This document shows positions 46,967-61,900 of a DNA stretch of 64,000 nucleotides, one piece after another (positions within the stretch are counted from its first letter, which is position 1; each line of letters opens with the position of its first letter). Origin of the DNA: Aquila chrysaetos chrysaetos (Eukaryota > Chordata > Aves > Accipitriformes > Accipitridae); assembly GCF_900496995.4 (NCBI RefSeq), contig NC_044030.1, positions 62,001-126,000 on the forward strand. Reading direction: 5' to 3'. A model generated the notes under the pieces. It was given only the letters and a program-made list of their open reading frames with translations, had not been told where the DNA came from and made no database searches. The position numbers and the translations under genes were made by a program.

Positions 46967-49900
46967 GTAAACATGTTTTTTGTGAAAGGAATATCTGGTC
47001 ATCACCTTTGATTAGAGACAGCACAAGCTTGTTTGCAACAAACAGAGGCAGTCACAGGTTGCAGATCTTACTCATTGTTTCAGTTGTTCTTAGGAAATTT
47101 GCATACAGTGGTCCCTAGAAAAAACTGTTTTTAAGCACCCCCCTTTGTTTCCAGGGACCAATGTTCCTCCTTTCACCCATTCTGGTTTTGTGAGCCACAT
47201 ATGCAGAAATACAATACTGCTCAATGTGAAATGTGCTTTTCTTGAAGATGGGGTTGTACTTCTCTTAGTGTCTTGCTATTTGCCCATCTTTTTAGAGCAA
47301 GACTGGGTTGCATTTACAAGGGACCCTGGCCCACAGCTGTTTCACTTTCCTAAGGTCTGTGAATCAAAATTAAGCTGTATTGGATCCTGGCTGAAGCAGA
47401 GAGCTGTAAATTCTCTCACGGCCTTGCTTGATAAAGGTGTCGCTGTGACCTGTGGAGGTCAGGGCTTGCTGCGGGGCACACCTGGAGTTCTCTCCCCGTG
47501 TGACTGCTGGGCTGGGGTGGCTGAAAGAGTTGTGGTTACAACCAGCTGGTGCCACTGGTCTGATGTCTTCAGCTTTCTGTGCAGCCTGGTGGATCACTAC
47601 TGCCTGCACAGTGCAGAGCCACCCATGGCTACCCAGAGAAGTGCTGGCCTCTCTGTGTACTGGTGCAGCCCACTGAATGTGGGGGTGTGTGTATGTGTGT
47701 GATTCTATGCCCCTTCGATAAAGTATCTTCCGACTATATCTTAATCACCAGCTTCTCGTCTCACAGGGGCAGAGTGTCTGTGACAGACAGCACCAGTGAT
47801 GGCAGTGGCCAGCCTGCCAGCCGTGTCAAACTTACTGTCACAGTATACAAAGATTTGGTCCTCCATCACTACGGCTTTGAGATTTGTCCAAACCTTCCTC
47901 TTACGATTGCATCTGTCACTGCAGGTAAGCACTGTTTCCTTCTCCCTACAATCACAGCTGTCAGAAGCCTGAACTGTCCCAGATGGCCTTAGTGATAAAC
48001 TCCTGCCAGGTATTTATGAGTTTCTCAGGTACCTCTGGTTGGCACATGATCCTTGAATACTGAGAGCAAAAGCCTGTGTTCCTGTGGCGTGCAGAGTGCT
48101 TGAACTTCCACCTGATTCTGATGGCATGGAAGAAATCTAAGCCAGTGGCAGCTTCACTGCTAATCCTTTGCCTGCACTTGGACACAGCTGACCTTCAGGG
48201 ATGCAAAGAGCTGCTTCAAAGCAAAGTTCTTTCTGGTGTTTTATCTGAAATGCAAAGGAAGAATTTCATCTAATCTTAGAGTTCTTATTCTGCAGTGGCC
48301 CTGGTGATCTGTTGTTGAAAATGCTCTCTGGGCTTACAGCCCTGTAATGCAGAGAGGATCACTGCTAGTAGTTACATGCAGCCCAGGTGAAATTCCGCTT
48401 CAGTCAAGCAGATCAACTCTTCCAGTTATAAAAGGGAGGGATATAACTCTGTTTTTAAGGTGGCTTGGGGTTTTTGAATAAAAAACTGTGAATCTGTTTT
48501 TATTTACCTTTTATTTTTTTAACGGGTACACAAACATGCCTGCTTTTTACCTGTTGGTGTGAGGGTGACAGCCAGAGAAAGACTATGCCCAAGCTGGGCA
48601 AGTAGGTATTGTGGGGAGGGTGCCTGGAGGGCTGGCCTGGGCTCTGCCTCTGGCCACCCACGTGGGCTGTGGCATCCCCCATCTGCCTGTCCAAGTGCTC
48701 TTGCTTGCGGGATGTTTAGCATAAAGGCACTGCAGTATGGTCTCTGTCCTTTTACAGTGCTTTTGAGTGAAATTTTCTCTATGCCCCTTCCCATGTGAAA
48801 TGTGGCTAAATTAGCTGAGTCTTGGGGTCTAAGAAGTGGGGAAGGAGGTTTTCTGTTACCTAGCTTTTCTTTTTTCCTAATCAGAGAGAATCAACACTTT
48901 ATTAAAACTGAGGCACAAAGAAACCTGTCCCCTTAATTCCTGTCCTTTGCTGTGGGAGCCCATGGCTAAAAGCCCCGTGTTTAATTTCAAATGATTGTCT
49001 TTGTTTTTGCCTTTCATGTATGCTACCTGACACCAGGGTCTCCCTTGAGGGACAGGAGGCAGGTGCTAGGTGGGTGCATGGGCAAACCTGTCTGGCAGAG
49101 AAATTCAATAGTGTGCCTCGGCCAGCAGGCTGGCTGTGGTGGAGCTGGGGGTTGCATGCACACTCCTCCTCAGACCAGAGGTCCACCTGCTGCTAAGCCC
49201 CTTGGATCCTGCGGCTGCTACTCTCCTGGAAAGCAAAGCTCAGAAACCATCTTCTTCCCTTGTTGTGGGTCCTCCCAGCAGACGGCGTGGTTAAGGAGAC
49301 CTTCTCCGTGCTCTCCTGGGTTGCAGAGGGGACTCACCATGCTGGGAATCCATCCCACGTCTCCCAAGGACAGCTGCAGCACCTTGGTCTGCACGGCAGC
49401 ATGCCGGGAGTGCCAAGCCCTGGCTTGTGCGCCGTATATGCTCAGCCGCCGGGATGTAACCCACTGGGTGCAGACCCCTCAGAGAGGGAATGCCGTGCCG
49501 TAGCAGCTAACTGGAGGCCTCTGCGGGCTTGCAGGCAGGTGAAGGGCAAGGCTAGCCCGCAGTCCTCCGGTGGTTTTGCGAGACCCTGTGAGCCCTTCTG
49601 CTGCACCCCAGGAGGGCGGTTGTCCGAGGACCGTGTGGTGGGCTCTGACGAGGGAGAAGACACGCACAGGAGTGATTTTTCCGTGGCGCGGGAGCCGCTT
49701 GTGGGGCCAGAGGATGGCCCGGGCGAGGCGGCATGGACAGAGGCAGCGGTAGCCCAGCTGGCACCGTCACCCCACATCCTTCGGCCCCTTTTTATTTTGC
49801 CATCCAGAGGCAGCTGCTGAGGCAAAGGGGGAGCCGGGTGGGAAGAGCAGCTCGCAGCTCGCGTCCCCGGCGGGAGGAGGTCTGCTGGCGTGGTGAACTA

Positions 49901-52900
49901 ACAACGTGCCGGTTGCCCGCAGGGAGCACCGCTGAAGGGAAACTGCAGCCGGGCGACCAGCTCCTCCTGATAAACTCCACAGCGGTGGACGACATGTCTG
50001 TCAAACGAGCAGCTGATCTCATCAGGTGTGGTCCCGCACGGCCTGCGGGGATGAGGCGGCGGAGGGCTGAGAGGAGAGGCGCGGGGACTGGGTCTCACCA
50101 AGGGTTGCAAAGGTGCAATGGCCGCCTGGGGCTGGCCCCCCCACTCACCACAGAGGAGGACGACCTTGGTGCGCTCGGTGGGGGCCTGCCCCACGGGGGA
50201 CGGGTCCGCCCTGCGGCTGAAGGGCCCAGCAGCCCAGGAGAGTGGGGTTTGCCCCGCTTTCTCCTGCCGTGTCGGCGCTTGGCGGGCTGAGACCCCTTCC
50301 CTCACGGGGGAGGCGGAGGGGCCGAATGCTGGTGCCGCCAGCTGCGGCGCTGGGGAGGAAGGCGCGGGGGGCTGCTGAGCCTGGCTGACTGCGTGTCTCT
50401 GTTTCAGGGAGGCCGGCGACGAGCTCCTCCTAACCGTCCTGCGCTGCACGTCGGTAAATGGCCTTTCTTCAGCACTCTCGGCACTCCCAGCACCGCTGCC
50501 CCAGACGGCCGCGGCCGGCAGCGTGGCCCGCAGGGAAGGTGGGGCGGCTGGGCTGGCACGCAGGACGCGAGGGCCTGACTGAAGCGATGAGGGGGAGCCG
50601 CGAGGGTCCATCTGCTTTCGCTCGCGGCCTTTTGAGGAGGTTTTTGGGGAGAATCGGTGGTAACTCCTCACAGCTGCCCTGGGTGCAGAGCCTGCCACGC
50701 GGAGAGGCTCGCTGGGTGGTTTGAGCCCGTGGTCCCTGGAGCGGGAGGCTCCGTCAGGAGCTGTGAGGGTCCGTCAGGCTCCACGGGGGCTGGGAGGCCA
50801 TGGTGACTGGAATGCAGGCAGGTCTCCTCAGCAAGCTGTGGCCAGCCCACCGAGAACAGCCTGGAGCGCTCCCCAAGTCTGGGCCATGGGGACCCCCCCC
50901 CGGACATGGTGCCAAGGCTGCAGGCCCAGCATCTGCCCGAGGTGCTCCTTGGAAGCTCTTAAGGTTTTCCTTTCTGAGTGCTGGAAAAACGTATCCCTTT
51001 TTCTCCAGGCTCCGTCTGGTTAAGGGCTGGGACCTGGGTGCGGATCATACTTTGGGAACAGAAGCAAAGTTTTAGTACGAAACTTTGGTGCTGATTGCCC
51101 ATTCCTGTAGCATAAAATTCCCCAGAAGGCATGCACTGCCAGCATGATGTGTTTATCCACTTGGATTTCAGGGTGTGTAAAAGCTGAGCTGCAAAGCAAG
51201 GACAAAATTGGGTTTGTGTGCTTTTTGGCTTCTTGTGATGTATGGAAGTGGCCTGAGGGGGATTTCCCCACCGCCCCCCACCCTGGAAAGCACTTTGGGA
51301 GTGTTTTTCGTTTGTTGGGAGGTTTTTTTTATTTTGATTTATTCTTAGAAACAAGAATGATGATTCCTTCTAAAGAGTTACTGGAGTTCTCAGGCTTAAG
51401 GTCATGAGGTTTCTTGGCCATTCAGTAAAGGTACATTAAAGAGAAAATCTCTTAAATATATTTTTCCTGCCCAAAGTTTCCCAGGAGTTGGCATTCAACA
51501 TATGTGCACAAAGCCAAAGTAACCAGAAAGGCTTTAAGCAAAGCCACTGAACAGTAGCTTCCTTCTTGTTAATGTGATCTCCCTTGCCTAGTACATTGGC
51601 TGTCAATCTTGCCAGTGCTTGATTGGGCTCTGGAGATCAAGGAAAAAATGAGAGTCAGTTATGCAAGACCTGAATGCCTGCCGAAAGGGGAAAAATGCAA
51701 TGGCTTTTCAGAGAGAAAAGGATTTGGAAAACCCTTCACGGGATTTGGAACATCCTTCACAGGCCTTCATGCATCGTTGAGAAGCAAATGGGGCACGAAC
51801 CCATTTTTGTTTTTTCCTTTGCAGGTCACTTTAAGGACACCTCCAAATACAGCCAAGGCTGATCTTGGGTTTGGGGTTGGCTCTTGCCCCACTCTGAAGG
51901 CAGCTGTGCTTAGAGCTGAGAGGTAACGCCTCCCATCGACGGATACCAGACCCTCTGCCGGGGCTGCTCTGGCCACACTAAAAGGGATGTGGGAGGCCTT
52001 GGCCCTCCTCAGGACAGTTGCGGGGCGTGATGCTCCATACAGCCCGGCAGACTCTGGGAGGGCTTGCTGCCTGGGCACAGACTCCAGCCTGCCTCCCTTC
52101 CTCCATCCTTGCCAAATGTCCTCGGGGCAAGATGGGATGTGGCAGGTTGGGAGGCACCTGCGCCTCTGGCAAGAGTGTAGGACTTGGTCTACCTCAAAGT
52201 TGTGTAGGAGGATAGAGGGATACTGCTCTGTTCTTCTTAGGGAATATCATGCTCTACAAGAGCAGGATATCTGGGCACGAGAACTCAGTGGTTCCTAGGC
52301 TCATGTGGTGTCTTGTGAGCTTGGTAGGACCCTGTCACGGTGAAGGCATGGTTATGCAATGAAGTCAAGTTGGCAGTTTCGTTAAACATTTGCAATATGA
52401 GAGTATGCTCTATAAACCCCAGCTGAGCTGGGAAGTGCTGCATACACAGCTGTGTTCTTGTGATACGCTGACAGGGGGCTTTGTCCATCACTGCAAGGCA
52501 CTCTGCATGTGTTGGTTTATGGTACTGTGTAGCCCCACTACAGGCCAGCTGGTGGTAGATTAACAGTTGTTCTGCAGGATCCTGGCTTCATTGCAGGAGT
52601 TGGGGAGATGCCTTAACAGAGTAACTGGTTAAAGTGCAGTGAAATTAGGCGTGTGTACAGCATCTGTTGGACGTGTGTCCACTTGTTGGACAGCTGGGTT
52701 TGGGTTGAGAAGGCAGCAACAGCCCAGGTAGGTCAAAAAGGCCTGTAGCAAACCTGGAGGCTGAGAGAGTCCCAACAGCGCCTGTTCCTGTAAGTGCGGG
52801 CAGCGTGGTGTGAGCAGCTTCAGCACGGGCTGTGATTGCACCCCTGCCCGTACCGTGGGCCTCTGCCTCTTGTATGCAACCGCAACAGGCTGAGCTGCCA

Positions 52901-55900
52901 ACCGAGTCCTGTTATCTTTTCAGGGCGGGCCTAAGTCATCGTTTCTTACTGCAGAGAAGAGGGCAAGGCTAAAAACAAATCCCGTGAAAGTACGGTTCGC
53001 AGAGGAAGTGCTGGTGAATGGACACACACAGGTCAGTGGGGCATGGCTGCAGACGGGCGCCGTGGGCACTGCATGGTGGGAAGAAATGAGTCTCTCCTGC
53101 GGACAGATGCTGGGCTGGGTTAGCATGGCTAGGACCTACAGAGTAGCTGCATCCTCACTGTCCTAATCTGCCCTGGATATGCATCCAGGCATCTGCTCCC
53201 AACTTGTTTCCTAGGCTCACTGGTGATCAGGGGGAAGCGCTGGCATCTCCGGAGGGTTTTATCTTTGATTTACTTACTTAGACTAATGGAAAATACCTGC
53301 ATGTAATACTTTTGTCCTTTTACCATCAGGTAAACTTTAAACCAGCATTACACAGCTGTGGGATGTAGTAGTCATCTCCTGAGGTGCTGATCTCTCCATA
53401 GTAAACCTAGACTTAAGTTTGGGCACGACACTAACCTAGCCCTAAAGATGATGGGTGAATCCTACTGTCCACGCCAGGGTTATTTGCTGCCAAAGCAGCT
53501 TGGGTATCTCTTCCTGGCCTTCAGCAGTGTTCAGGTAGCATTGTGTTCAGAGAGTTTGGTACTGGTGACTTAGCTGTTAAATTTGACGTAAATTCTCTAG
53601 CTGATAGGGTGACAGCTTGTTGTGTTTCATATCCTTGCAGAGGGTTTCCACAGAGCATTCACAGCTGCCTCCATAATAGACAGTCTGTAAGCTGAGCCAA
53701 TCTGTTCTTATGTGAAACAAGATCACAGTTTAATGGAGGAATGCTGCGAATTTATCACAGGGTTTCTAGCACTGATGACAAATGAGCTGGGTAGATATGG
53801 GTCTGCCAGAAAAGGACAAGCAGTGAGAACACTTGTAGCTTTCCTGAAGTGCAAACAGCTCTTAAATGTTTCCTTTGTCTTCCTGCTTAACTTACTAAGC
53901 TCAGTGTGGTTGGGATGGACTGGGGTCGATTGGGAGTCTTTAACTCTGTCGAGTTTTCCTTTTTCCCGTTGGAATGAAAAATTTCAGTGGTCAAAATCCC
54001 CCCGACTTGTCCCCTACTCATTAGTGCTGTTCAGTTGTTGATGTCTGACCAAATCTTGCTTCTTTGCACTTTGGAGTGATGATAAACCAGCCACTAGGCC
54101 CTTTTCTTCTTCTCTTCTAGGCTGTCTCTTGTTTCCCATCTCTGGTGGTAGGGAGCTTTCCTGACCCAGCTCAGGCAGAGCCTTCCCTGTGTCAGGCATT
54201 TCCTCTTTCCTTCTGCACCAGGGCAGAGGTGCAGCCAGAGGTGCCATGGATGTCACCAGCCTTTAGACAAGCACAGTGCAAATGCTTTGGCACCTGTGCC
54301 TGACTCCAGGCTTATCAGTATTCCTTCTCCTTCTCTGGCCTGCTCTCCAGAGCAGGAGAGGGTCAGGTGTGACTGCTGACACGTTTGCCAGTAAGTCTCT
54401 CTAAACTCAGGGATCCTTTCCTTCCTGCCGAGTTGTTGCCAGATGTGCTGGAGCTGCTAAAAGGCTCATCTCTGCTCTACCAAGGGCTGTGTTCACGTCC
54501 CTCAGATCTTAATGACAGGTCTGCGTGGGATCCTGCCTGAGCATTATGGCAGCTGGGCCACCCTTCCTGACACAGAAGCCAGGTACTGGACACCTCATGT
54601 GGTTGGGAGACGTGACACACAGGCCACAGAGCTCACAAGGCAGGGAATAGGGAAGAGGAGGATATGCTCTGGAAGTGGTCCCAGGCAGAGGTGACTGAGA
54701 GGCCTTGGGCAAGGCTGGCTGTGCGATACAGCCAGACTTGAAAATGCCAGCAGTCTCTGCTTTTTCTTATAGCTGGAGGTTCACACTAGTATCTGCTTGG
54801 GAGCTTCCATGGAGCTGTTTCAGCCAGAGGCTGGGCACTGGTGTTGCAGTGCATGGAGGTCTCAGATCTGTGCCATTCACTTACTGATTCCAAGGTAGGT
54901 TTTGAGAGGTCTGAAGGTGGACTTCTGGAGGGGATGCTGTACTCTGCACTTCGTACAAAGCCTCTATCAATATTCTGCCAGACTAGGTTAATCATACCTT
55001 TGCGAGTGCAGAGGAGGGACACAATTAATATATAGTTTGCCATTCATTTAATGAGAACGTAAAGGTGAGAGAAATTCATTTGGGTGTTGAGGTCCCACTG
55101 GTGTTAGCTTCCCTTATCACCAGTTGCATACAGACCCTGTTTTGAGCAGTAACATATTAGCACAAAGGAAGAGCAAATAAATTTGTTGCATATTTATGAC
55201 TTCTTTCTGGAAAAGCACTATTCACCATAGAGAGCAGCTGCTCTGCTTGAGTGTTTTAGAGCTGCTCTTCTTTCATCGGATTGATGTATTAAGACAGCCA
55301 AAATGGGCATTACGCCCTGGAAAACTGCAAAGCCTCCTGTTTCAGTAAATGTACTACTCTTGTCACCTTAATGGAGCATTGCTAAATGATCTTTGTGGCA
55401 ACTGGAAGGAACCCAGAGGCTGCCTTCTGCAGCTGAAACCTGAAACTCCAGTTTGGGAACATAAATTGTTAATAACTCTCGATGCTATCCAGCCTCCATT
55501 TTCTGTTGTGAACTTCTTATGGGTTTCCATATAACTGAATGATATGCAAGAGACAGGTCCCTCAGGATCCTCAGGTCAGCATCAGTCTGTGTATTATTAG
55601 AAGCCGTGGGCCTAGCTGTAACATGGAGTAAATCAACCTTGCACCAGACAAAACAGGAGGGGTACAACTACTTAAGCCACAGCAGAAGCTTTCAGAATTA
55701 ATTCATAGTGGTCTATTAGAGCCTGCATAAAAGGAGAGAAATCTCATCTGGGTGTTCTGGCCAGCTCATTGGGTCTGACTAGGAGAGTGGTGATACTTAA
55801 CTTGTATATGACTTTCTATATATAGATTTCAAGTTCTGCTGTGTGCAGGCTGTACAAGGCCCCATTCATATGATAACCTGCGCCTGCAGGAGCTACCAGA

Positions 55901-58900
55901 GAAAATGTGCAGTTGGTGTAAACCAACATTGCTTTTCTGAAATTGATGGAGGACCCAAAGCCTGTCAAAGATGTGATGTGTTTGTGCTACTTAGCACAAA
56001 GGAGTTAGAGCTTGGGCTCAGGAATAGTGGCAATGTTCACTCTTTTTTCTCAGCGATGACTGTAGGCAGCTTGAACCCCACAAAACAGGGAGTGGAGGAA
56101 CAAGGAACAAGATTCAGAAGTGTTTGTTCTGGTAGTACTTCCAGGGTATATGGGCTCTCTATTAAGAGGGACCAAGGTTCTGAGATTTATAAGGTGTTGC
56201 ACAGCAAATGAAACAGGGGAGATCATCTTAGAAATGCCGTTCTCAATCTTAAGATTGTCATGACAAGTAGATAAACTCTTAAGATTGGAGGAACACGTTG
56301 GCCCAAGAACGTAAGAAAAAAAATGCTGAATGGGAAGTCGAAGGGTGGAGGAGTAAACCTCAGCACTGAACAACAAGAAGAATAAGGCTGAAAAGAAGGA
56401 AGGTGCAAATGAGCTCTACTAAAGGAGTAAGGTGGAAGGCTGAAAGGTGCAGCTCGAGACAGCCCCGGAGGACAGAGGCCAAGTTCCCAAACCCTTCTCA
56501 GAGCACCCAATGGAGGCGCTTTTGCTATGGGAGTCATTGCCTTGTCTAATGCATTTGAGACGTATCTCAGCAAACTCTGGTGACATCATCTCCTGTTTGG
56601 GAAGCCCCAGAGTCACAAATTTTAGGGGAATGCTCAACAAGAGTACCACTGCATGTTTAGCTGAATCCTACAGCCTTCCCATGGTGTGCAAGATCTATTC
56701 ATGGTAGCATGGAGGGTTTGGGTAGCTCTTGAAATCATGGCTGCTGCCAGTGGGAAAGTGTCAGTGTGGGGATTAGTGCTGCCTGGTGCTCGGTAATGGG
56801 AAGATGTCTTTTCCATCAGACATCACTGCTTTTCTGGTAATGAGCAGGGAGGATGGCTCTCAGCTTTCAGTACCTGCCAGATCTTCCTGTGCCACGTGGG
56901 AACTGAACAGTGGGCATAACTGGGCCATATGCCGATCTTCCACTGGCTGGAGTTTATGGTAAAGGCATTTGTTATGCTCTCTTTCCCTTCTGTGCCAGAA
57001 GCATAATCAGGGAATAAAGCTTGGTGCCGCAAAAGAGGATTGCAGAAGCAGAGAAAGATTTTCATTTATACCAGGATGTGCTGTGTCAGGCAGAGCAGCC
57101 TAGTGCCCAGAGGCTTAATGTCCAATGATTAGTGCTGTTGCTTTTGTTCTGCAGGGGAATTCTCTTCTTTGTATGCCCAACGTTCTCAAGGTGTACTTGG
57201 AAAATGGACAGACGAAGGCTTTCAGGTTTGAGATGAGCACTACTGTGAAGGTAATGATGCTTGTTTGTCTGTCTTCTTTCCCACCACCTGAATTCAATCC
57301 AGTAGCAAACGTGCATGCAGTGGAACTTGCGACCTCTTGGTTGTTTTGGCCAGCTAGTGGGACTGGATTGCCGACTGATGTTGAGCATGTGGATTTTCCA
57401 CGCCCTTCCTACAGAGGAGGCGTTGCTTTGGTTCATCTCTGTTTTCTTCTCAGCAGCCAGTTTTCACAGAACTTGTGGAAACTTGGTGATGAGACCACTA
57501 CAGCTTCGTGAAGTGTGATTGAAGTAGGGCAAGAGGGCAGGTTGCTGGGGGACTGGCAGATCAGCAGCTGTCTGCACAAACCTTGCTTTCCTTGGAAACC
57601 ATGTGGCAGAATACAGAGGAGGTTGTTTAATGTAGCAGTGACAACGTGCATCCCTGAGAGGGAGAACAAGACTTCCTGGCTTAGGACCTGGACAGCGGAG
57701 TCCAGGTTTGGATATCATGTGAACTCAGCAAGTGCAATTGTGCCAGTTGTTACTTAAAGTGCCTGTCCATGTTCCAGCCTCATTTCTGCACTGGTGAAAA
57801 CGTTTCCCTGTGGAGACATGAAAACTGATTAACCCCTTGAGATGGAAAAGCAGTAGCACCTCCCTAGGATCACTTGTGCTTGGAGGCATTATAGACAAGT
57901 TACCATCATTCTCATCACACAAGGCGCTGCTCTCCAGAGCCATTAATCTAGCACTTCCCATAATTGCCATGTTTAGACATAGGCTTACAAACTTTTAAGT
58001 TTTTCTAGCCTGATCTTTAGAGCTGCTCAGTATTTATGTTGGAGTTAATAAGATTTGCCTGTGCACAGTGATTGGAGGCCATAATTTCTTTAAAGGATAT
58101 ATGAAGTCCTGCAGCAGTGCAGTTACTGTGGAAAAGATGCATGACAGACAGACATTCTGGAGTTATCAGGCTGAAAAAATATTAAGGGGAAAAGCAAGGA
58201 GATATTATTTATAATGCACTGAAAATGTTCCTCAAAAAGGAGTTTATTGTCTAGTTCATCCAAACTTCACAAAACTGTTGTGGTCTCTCATGCAAGTAAG
58301 TCTCTGCAAGTCTTGTGACTTGCAGATAAGAGAAAAAGAAAATGATGAAATAAAGCAAGGAGGTAGTAAGGAAAGGGGAGATGAGTTGTAAAGAGAGATT
58401 TGAATGCCCACCTGCAAGGGATTAGCTTCTAAAAGATGGATTAGCTAGCTCTTCATGTTTGACTTGAGTTGCTCAACTCTGACCTGGAACAAATTTTTCC
58501 CTGCTGGAGTTGAGTGCAACCCTTAACCAGCATCCTCACAGAAACACTCAAATGGGTAAAAAGCCTCCTACATTAGCTGTTTTCAAAAGTTCCTGTTGTT
58601 TGAGAGATCGTTGCTTAAAACTGAGATGAGTCAAACATTTATGCTTACTTCAAGAGGGTTGAGTGAGTCAAAGGAGTTGTCTTTCCATTTGTACTGTCAA
58701 GGCTTTTTTTTTTTTTCTGTTTGCCAAAAATAAACCCAGCTATTTCCATGACACTTAGTATTCCAACAGAATTCTCCATACAACTGAAACATCAGTTTCA
58801 GTCAAATTTGGTAAGATTTTCACAGTTATGCTTTCAAATTCTTGTTTATTGGTGGGGAGAAGTGTTTTTCACCAGTTCTTTCTAGTTTCTTCAAAAAGTG

Positions 58901-61900
58901 TCATAGAGTTCTAGAAAGCTAGAATGGGTAACAGCAAACATTTGGATCAAGGGTGACAGAAAGTGTTCCAACACCACCAAACTAAAAACTGTAAGGCCAA
59001 AATTTTCAGCATGAAGCAGCCCAGGACATGCAACTCTAGGAAATGGATTTGATGCCTATTAAACCTTGAAGTTTGCATCTTACTGCACTCTTACCACAGC
59101 GAGCTGCAGTTTCCCTACCTTGTCCTCCTGATCTACTGAAATGTGTTGACCTCCCTTTATCTGTGCTTCCCCTGCAGTTCCCTTGGCTCCCTTCCGTACC
59201 AGCTGGCTGGCATCAGTGGACACGGGTGGCTCTGACCACCGTCCTGCTAACTGCCTGGCTGGCATATGCTTTTATTGCTCAGATGTCCAGCTGGGATAGC
59301 ACAGCAGCTAACTGCCAAGCTTGTGCTTGGTGTCCCGAAGAGGTTGCCATCTCCTGTACCTCCACTTCTGATGAACTTGCAGGTTTTCTCTAACCTTGAG
59401 ACCTCTGTGGTCTGTCCAGGTCAATGTGTTCAGAAGTTGTCACTGAAGAGGGAAAGGCAGTATATCATATAGGCACTGGTTTCCTGTGAAACAGCACTAA
59501 AAAGTTCATTCTGTGTTGCAGCACCAAGCATGTTCTTGGCTGCAGAGAATTTTGTGTCTGGCCACTGCCCTTTCAGTGCTGTCCCACACGGCTGCCAGCG
59601 GCAGGCTAGGATCATCCACATTCATGTGGTGTGCTAGCAGTGCTCAGCAACTGTGTCTAAATTCTGTTTGACCATCTATGTGCCTTTCCTTCCCAGGACA
59701 TTGTTCTCACCTTGAAGGAGAAGCTCTCCATCCGGAGCATCGCACACTTTGCCCTCGCTCTAGAGGAGCAGTACAACGTGGCAAAGATCCACTTGCTGCA
59801 TGAGGAGGAGCTCATTGAGCAGGTGAGAAGAGCCACTCACATGCCCCTGCAGACGTGCTGGGGTGGGCCACCAGCACCAATGAATTGTGGCCAGGGAGGT
59901 GCAGGGAGAGCTTAGCTCTGCAGGTGTCACAACAGGGAGTGAGCTGGGCCCCATCTTCGGAGATGCTGTCCTCTTCTCTCTGCCTGTTGCATGTGTTACC
60001 ACTGCATTTATCAGAGCCCCTGGAGAAGTGGTGCTTTCAGAAGTGTCTCGCTTCATTTAGAGAGCCCACAGAGAAATACCCATGGGCTGTTATTGCTTGA
60101 ACGGTGTAGAGCAATCGCACATGAGCATGCTTTTTGCCACCTGATATCTACAGATGACTATTTGAGACCGTCTTAAGATAGCTGCATACCCAGCTATTTA
60201 CAGTTCCCTAGGTAGTCAGAGAGTTAACCCAGCCAGGTGCCACTTTGATTAAATTCTAAATCAAAAGTTGTATCCTGCAAACATGAGGTTAGCTCTGTTA
60301 GTAATTCTCGATTAATCTAATTTGTGAGAATGTGCCTACTTGGGAGTCTTATCTCCATGCTGTTGACTTGTTGGTGATCCACTGTGATGCAGAGAGGTTC
60401 AGTAGCTAACACCGTCCAACCACTGACCACATGTGCCTGAGAATTTCTGCTTTGTTTCACTTGATGAGCTTGTATGGGATTCACCCAGAATAAAATATGC
60501 TAATATACAACCCAGGGGTCTTAACATTGTACTGACATTATGATGATGATCCAAGTGTCTGTTTAGGGCTGCTGTATCTTATGACTGAACTTAAAAGCAG
60601 AGAAGCTTGCCCCTTCCTCTGCCTTGAAGCCTCTGTCCTGGTAATACTGCAAGTATATGAGATCAACGGATATTTATCAAAGTTTTGCTGTCAAAGGACT
60701 TCCAAGCTACCACAGGGAGAAGGAATAACCAGAAGAAGAATCAAAGATAAAATTACAAACACTAGCAATGTCTCCTTGTATTTGCTAAGGACAATGGTTA
60801 ATCTGCAGCCATCCCACTTGGCAGTAGCTTTAGATGATTTCTGTGATTTCGTACAAGCCAGAGGCCTACTATGCATTCATGAAGGGGGGGACTACAGCAG
60901 TAGTTGTGGCATGATGCTGTTTGTCTGTTGCAGGTGGTCCAAAAAAGAGAATCTCACGACTACCGGTGCCTCTTCAGAGTTTGCTTTGTCCCAAAGGATC
61001 CCTTAGACCTCCTGCAGGAAGACCCAATAGCCTTCGAATATCTCTACCTGCAGGTGAAATCGAGGCATTCCATGCTTCAGGATCTCTTCTCACCCAATTC
61101 TCATTTCTGCTTTAAACCAAAGCATACTTCAGGCCAGTTCAATTACATGAACACGAAATGCAGAGCACTTAAGAACAGAGCATTTGGATTCATTTTGCCT
61201 TAAATTCTTAAATCAACTTATATGCTTGGCTTTTTACCAGAATGAGATTGAAATGAGCTGGGTGACTCCCTTTATTTGACACACAGTAGTCATATCAGAG
61301 CTCTTATCCTGATGACTTCTTGACCTCCCATCACCATGCTAACTCAGCTCTGTTTGTTCCAGAGCTGCAGTGATGTGCTTCAGGAAAGATTTGCTGTGGA
61401 AATGAAATGCAGTGTGGCATTACGCCTGGCTGCTCTGCACATACAGGAGAGGATCTATGCTTGTGCTCAGCCACAGAAAGTATCCTTGAAATACATTGAG
61501 TAAGTTCACAGATTCCTGTGTTATGTTGTGACTAAGCCTGGCAAAATAAGGAGCCAACTAAAACTGGCATCAGCTCTATGTTTGCCCAGTCTTTAGGTCT
61601 GGATAGAAGACTGTCTCTGACCCAAAGAGACTGCAGTCTCCTAGTTGTGCCAGTCATTGCAGGGCAAGGTGGCTTCACAAGCCTCCCTGTCTTTAACTTG
61701 CTGAGCTGCCTGAATGATATGGACAGTATAACACCTGGGCACATCCCTAAGCAGAAGGAGGTTCTGATCTGTAGCTAGAGCAGGGACATGAAATTGCAAA
61801 TCTCTCACATAGTTATGGTTACCCAGGCTGCTCCTGCCAGTATACTAAGATTTGCATGCAGTAGTTGAGAGTACTTTACACAGCCAGCACTTTACATCTC

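Larger units (their letters stand above)
49580..50660. promoter_or_regulatory. FRMPD1: Intragenic CpG-rich block over FRMPD1 exons 3-4
   Basis: About 1 kb much richer in G+C and CpG than the surrounding introns, covering the two small PDZ exons and the intron between them. It could be an internal promoter, or simply a locally GC-rich region shaped by biased gene conversion. No transcription start can be read from sequence alone. Confidence 0.45.

Noticed and set aside
49898-50698. 266-codon minus-strand frame opposite FRMPD1 exons 3-4
   Set aside because: It is antisense to verified exons in CpG-rich DNA and is best explained as a shadow of base composition.
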